The position numbers and the translations under genes were made by a program. Positions 5,516-7,017 of a stretch of DNA of 7,017 bases are shown here, piece by piece. Source of the stretch: Gemmatimonadota bacterium. GTDB lineage: Bacteria > Gemmatimonadota > Gemmatimonadetes > Longimicrobiales > RSA9. Where the stretch lies: NCBI GenBank assembly GCA_019689775.1, contig JADGGV010000214.1:1-7017 (forward strand). The letters are read 5' to 3'. Numbering within the stretch: the first letter of the stretch is position 1; every line of letters begins with the position of its first letter. The notes under the pieces were generated by a model. The model had not been told where the DNA came from. It worked only from the letters and a program-made list of their open reading frames with translations, and ran no database searches.

Positions 5516-6517
5516 ATGGTCGAGGTCGATCTGGCCATCGTCGGCGCCGGCGCGGCCGGTCTCGCCGCGGCGATCCGCGCCGCGGGCGACGGGCTGCGCG
5601 TCACCGTCCTGGAGCGAGGCGAGCCGGGCGGCAGCCTGCGCGAGCTGCGTCGCCTGGAGGCGGTCCCGGGCCATCCGGTCGGGCTCGGCGGCGCGGAGCT
5701 GGCCGAGCGCACCGCCGAGCAGGCCCGGCGCTTCGGCGCCGAGATCCGCGCCGGCGTCGGCGTGAGCGCGCTCCAGGCGCGGGGCGCCGCCGCCACGCTC
5801 GAGCTCGCGGACGCCTCCACGCTCGTCGCCCGCGCGACCCTCGTCGCCGTCGGCGTCGACCTGCCCCGGCCGCCGGTCCCGGGGCTCCACGAGTTGCGTG
5901 GCAGCGGCGTGCACTTCGGTGTCCCGGCCGCGCTGCCGGAGTCGCTGTGCGCCGCGGACGTGTTCGTCACGGGCGACGTCGTCGCCGCCGCCGCCGCGGC
6001 GCTCCGCCTCGCGCGCCGCTGCCGCCGCGTCGTCGTCCTCGCGCCCGGGCCGCTCGGCGGCGACCCGTTTCCCGCGGGCCTCGCCGCGCGCCTCCGCGCG
6101 GCGCGGAACGTCTCGCTCCGGCCGAACACCGAGGTCGCGGAGGTGTTCGGCGTGGAGCGCGTCGAGGCGCTCGCCTTGCGCGACCGCGTGTCCGGACGCA
6201 CCCGGTTCCGCAACGCCACGGCGCTCTTCGTCGTCGGCGTGGGCGAGCCGCGGACGGCTTGGCTCGCGGGCACGCTCGCGCTGGACGAGCGCGGCTTCGT
6301 TCCGACCGGCGACGATCCGGCCGCTGGCGCGGCGTGGCCGCTCGCGCGCCGCCCGCTGCCCCGCGAGACGAGCGCCCCCGGCGTGTTCGCGGCCGGCTCC
6401 GCGCGCCGCGGCGCGCCCGGCATCGCCCGCGCCTCGATCGACGACGGGATCGCCGCCGCCCGCGCCGCCGCGGCGTACCTCCGCGGCGGCACGCGGAGCC
6501 GCACGGGCCGGTCGTAG
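5516..6517 (+). CDS. Thioredoxin-reductase-like FAD protein lacking the CxxC pair
   Basis: 333 aa, cytoplasmic. The FAD fold is clear: VDLAIVGAGAAGLAAAI (4-20, GxGxxG at 10-15), VTVLERG with E33, and GLGGAELAERTAEQARRFGAEI (56-77). The rest follows the redox-protein family typified by ALDxxGFVxTG and ETSxPGVFAxG: LALDERGFVPTGDD (254-267), WPLARRPLPRETSAPGVFAAG (274-294). Three hallmarks are altered. Where thioredoxin reductases have CxxC the sequence is GVHFGVPAAL (131-140), with only a lone C145 nearby. The second dinucleotide motif is FVTGDVVAAA instead of GxGxxA. The AGD Asp is S295. Single-cysteine relatives without CxxC are known in this broad family, but combined loss of the pyridine-nucleotide motif suggests another electron donor or a non-enzymatic role. 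GAAGGAG lies 5 nt before the ATG. It probably shares an operon with the FixH-like gene. Confidence 0.88.
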   Translation: MVEVDLAIVGAGAAGLAAAIRAAGDGLRVTVLERGEPGGSLRELRRLEAVPGHPVGLGGAELAERTAEQARRFGAEIRAGVGVSALQARGAAATLELADASTLVARATLVAVGVDLPRPPVPGLHELRGSGVHFGVPAALPESLCAADVFVTGDVVAAAAAALRLARRCRRVVVLAPGPLGGDPFPAGLAARLRAARNVSLRPNTEVAEVFGVERVEALALRDRVSGRTRFRNATALFVVGVGEPRTAWLAGTLALDERGFVPTGDDPAAGAAWPLARRPLPRETSAPGVFAAGSARRGAPGIARASIDDGIAAARAAAAYLRGGTRSRTGRS

Positions 6518-6540
6518 CGTGCCAGCGTCGGTCGGGCACG
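6518..6540 (+). terminator. Possible terminator hairpin after the flavoprotein gene
   Basis: CGTGCC (6518-6523) directly follows the TAG stop and pairs with GGCACG (6535-6540), leaving an 11-nt loop. A short 6-bp stem without a T-tract is weak evidence, but the position is right for transcription termination. Confidence 0.3.
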
Positions 6541-6659
6541 AGCCCGGGCCGTCGCTTCGGTGCGGACGTGGGATGTGACCGCGGGTCCGACATCGGGACT
6601 CGACCCGGACGGGGCGAACTCGGGCCGCGCGCCCGGCCCGGGCGTCGTTCGTGGTGCCA
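6541..6659. other. Gene-free spacer before the palindrome array
   Basis: No reading frame here has a credible start, ribosome site or protein-like composition. A 7-bp GC stem (CGGGCCG 6621-6627 with CGGCCCG 6634-6640) is seen, of uncertain meaning. The last bases, GTGGTGCCA before the array, vaguely resemble its internal spacers. Confidence 0.5.
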
Positions 6660-6698
6660 ATCCGCCAACCGTGCACGGCCGCCGCACGGTTGGCGGAT
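6660..6698. repeat. REP-like palindrome, unit 1 (perfect 15-bp arms)
   Basis: ATCCGCCAACCGTGC (6660-6674) and GCACGGTTGGCGGAT (6684-6698) are exact reverse complements around a 9-nt loop, ACGGCCGCC. This is the best-conserved unit of the array and would form a 15-bp hairpin in RNA or single-stranded DNA. Confidence 0.85.
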
Positions 6699-6719
6699 CG
6701 TGTCTGTCCAGCGCACCGA

Positions 6720-6760
6720 ATCCGCCACGCGCGCTCGGCGCTCGACCGCCGCTGGCGAAT
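6720..6760. repeat. REP-like palindrome, unit 2 (degenerate)
   Basis: ATCCGCCA (6720-6727) faces TGGCGAAT (6753-6760), pairing at 7 of 8 positions. The interior (CGCGCGCTCGGCGCTCG and on) does not continue the stem of unit 1. It starts 60 bp after unit 1. Confidence 0.7.
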
Positions 6761-6781
6761 CGAGTTCGTATACCACACCCG

Positions 6782-6821
6782 ATCCGCCACCGGCCTCGCC
6801 CGCCCCCGACCGTTGGCGGAT
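6782..6821. repeat. REP-like palindrome, unit 3
   Basis: ATCCGCCACCGG (6782-6793) and CCGTTGGCGGAT (6810-6821) pair at 11 of 12 positions around a 16-nt C-rich loop. It starts 62 bp after unit 2 and shares the outer 8-bp core with the other units. Confidence 0.8.
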
Positions 6822-6835
6822 TGGGTGCGCTTGAC

Positions 6836-7017
6836 GAAGGGCAGCGGGGAGCTGCGCTCGGCCAGCGGGTTCGAGGCCGACGCGGTGGCAGGCGTAGGGG
6901 AAGGGGGGCGATCGGCACGCCGTGAACGAGCCGATACCGCGCCCGGCACTCCGGAGCAGCCCGGCAACTCCCCGGCCCGCGCCCGTAGTCCCCCGAAGTG
7001 AGCCCGCGCTCGAGCCC
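6836..7017. other. Gene-free right end
   Basis: I see no supportable gene, tRNA or known element. Open frames crossing it on both strands are Arg/Pro/Ala-rich by-products of base composition, and several owe repeated peptide patterns to the adjacent array. A 6-bp inverted pair, ATCGGC (6911-6916) and GCCGAT (6930-6935), is present but weak. A gene may begin beyond the window. Confidence 0.5.

Larger units (their letters stand above)
6660..6835. repeat. Three-unit palindrome array with conserved spacers
   Basis: Three hairpin units of 39-41 bp with the terminal core ATCCGCCA...TGGCGGAT are separated by two 21-nt spacers (6699-6719 and 6761-6781), giving a 60-62-bp period. The spacers are related (CGTGTCTGT versus CGAGTTCGT, both ending near CACC). 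The right flank 6814-6835 is the reverse complement of 6706-6727 at 20 of 22 positions, so conserved sequence extends past the hairpin tips. This differs from CRISPR (repeats are palindromes with variable loops, spacers similar rather than unique) and fits a multi-copy REP-like or structured-RNA family. No transposase is present in the window. Confidence 0.75.

Noticed and set aside
6660..6821. CRISPR array
   Set aside because: Units are palindromes with variable interiors, spacers are similar rather than unique and only 21 nt long, and no cas gene is nearby.
6860..6900. tRNA suggested by a GGTTCGAGGCC T-loop-like string
   Set aside because: The flanking bases do not form a 5-bp T stem, and no anticodon or acceptor stem can be found upstream.
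4960..6967. Two long minus-strand frames (508 and 652 aa) across the right half
   Set aside because: They are antisense to the FixH-like and flavoprotein genes, which have clear motifs and ribosome sites; their repeated peptide patterns come from the palindrome array.
6651..7001. Plus-strand frame with repeated WRI/LAD-type peptides, possible repeat protein
   Set aside because: The repetition is produced by DNA-level palindromes; no start site or foldable composition is apparent.

Overview
The window is very GC-rich (about three quarters G+C by eye, with coding third positions almost all G or C). It carries six genes on both strands. GC content, the LytS/LytTR two-component pair and the style of the secreted and redox proteins fit a soil or sediment bacterium, most plausibly Gemmatimonadota. 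That assignment is an inference; no rRNA or other phylogenetic marker is present. The first ~17 bases closely match the end of a Tn5 mosaic-end (transposase library adapter), so the left edge is probably a raw contig end from short-read or metagenome assembly.

Left part (61-2104, minus strand): an operon of a four-helix membrane histidine kinase of the LytS/YehU type, followed by its LytTR-type response regulator. The two reading frames overlap by 29 nt. Divergent from it, across a 246-bp gap with a 21-bp-phased direct repeat, lies a secreted 528-aa protein (2351-3937) with a LolA-like N-terminal half and a metallo-beta-lactamase (MBL) fold C-terminal half whose metal-binding motif is largely lost.

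Middle part (3938-4974): an AraC-family regulator with a cupin sensor domain (3982-4794, minus) converges on the MBL gene over a compact hairpin that could act as a bidirectional terminator. On its other side, a 180-bp divergent region holds a 22-bp-phased direct repeat and a long stem-loop.

Right part (4975-6517, plus): a small exported, possibly lipid-anchored FixH/YtkA-like protein and a thioredoxin-reductase-like flavoprotein, both with good Shine-Dalgarno sites and separated by 58 nt holding two overlapping GC palindromes. Together with the AraC regulator they form a plausible envelope/redox module. The flavoprotein lacks the CxxC pair, a canonical NAD(P)H-binding motif and the usual FAD-contacting Asp.

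The last 500 bases contain no supportable gene. They hold a three-unit array of REP-like palindromes (6660-6821, period about 60-62 bp) with partly conserved 21-nt spacers, the most unusual non-coding element here. I see no CRISPR array, insertion sequence, RNA gene or known defence system. The most interesting leads are the palindrome array, the pair of degenerate enzymes, and stable stem-loops just ahead of all three plus-strand start codons.
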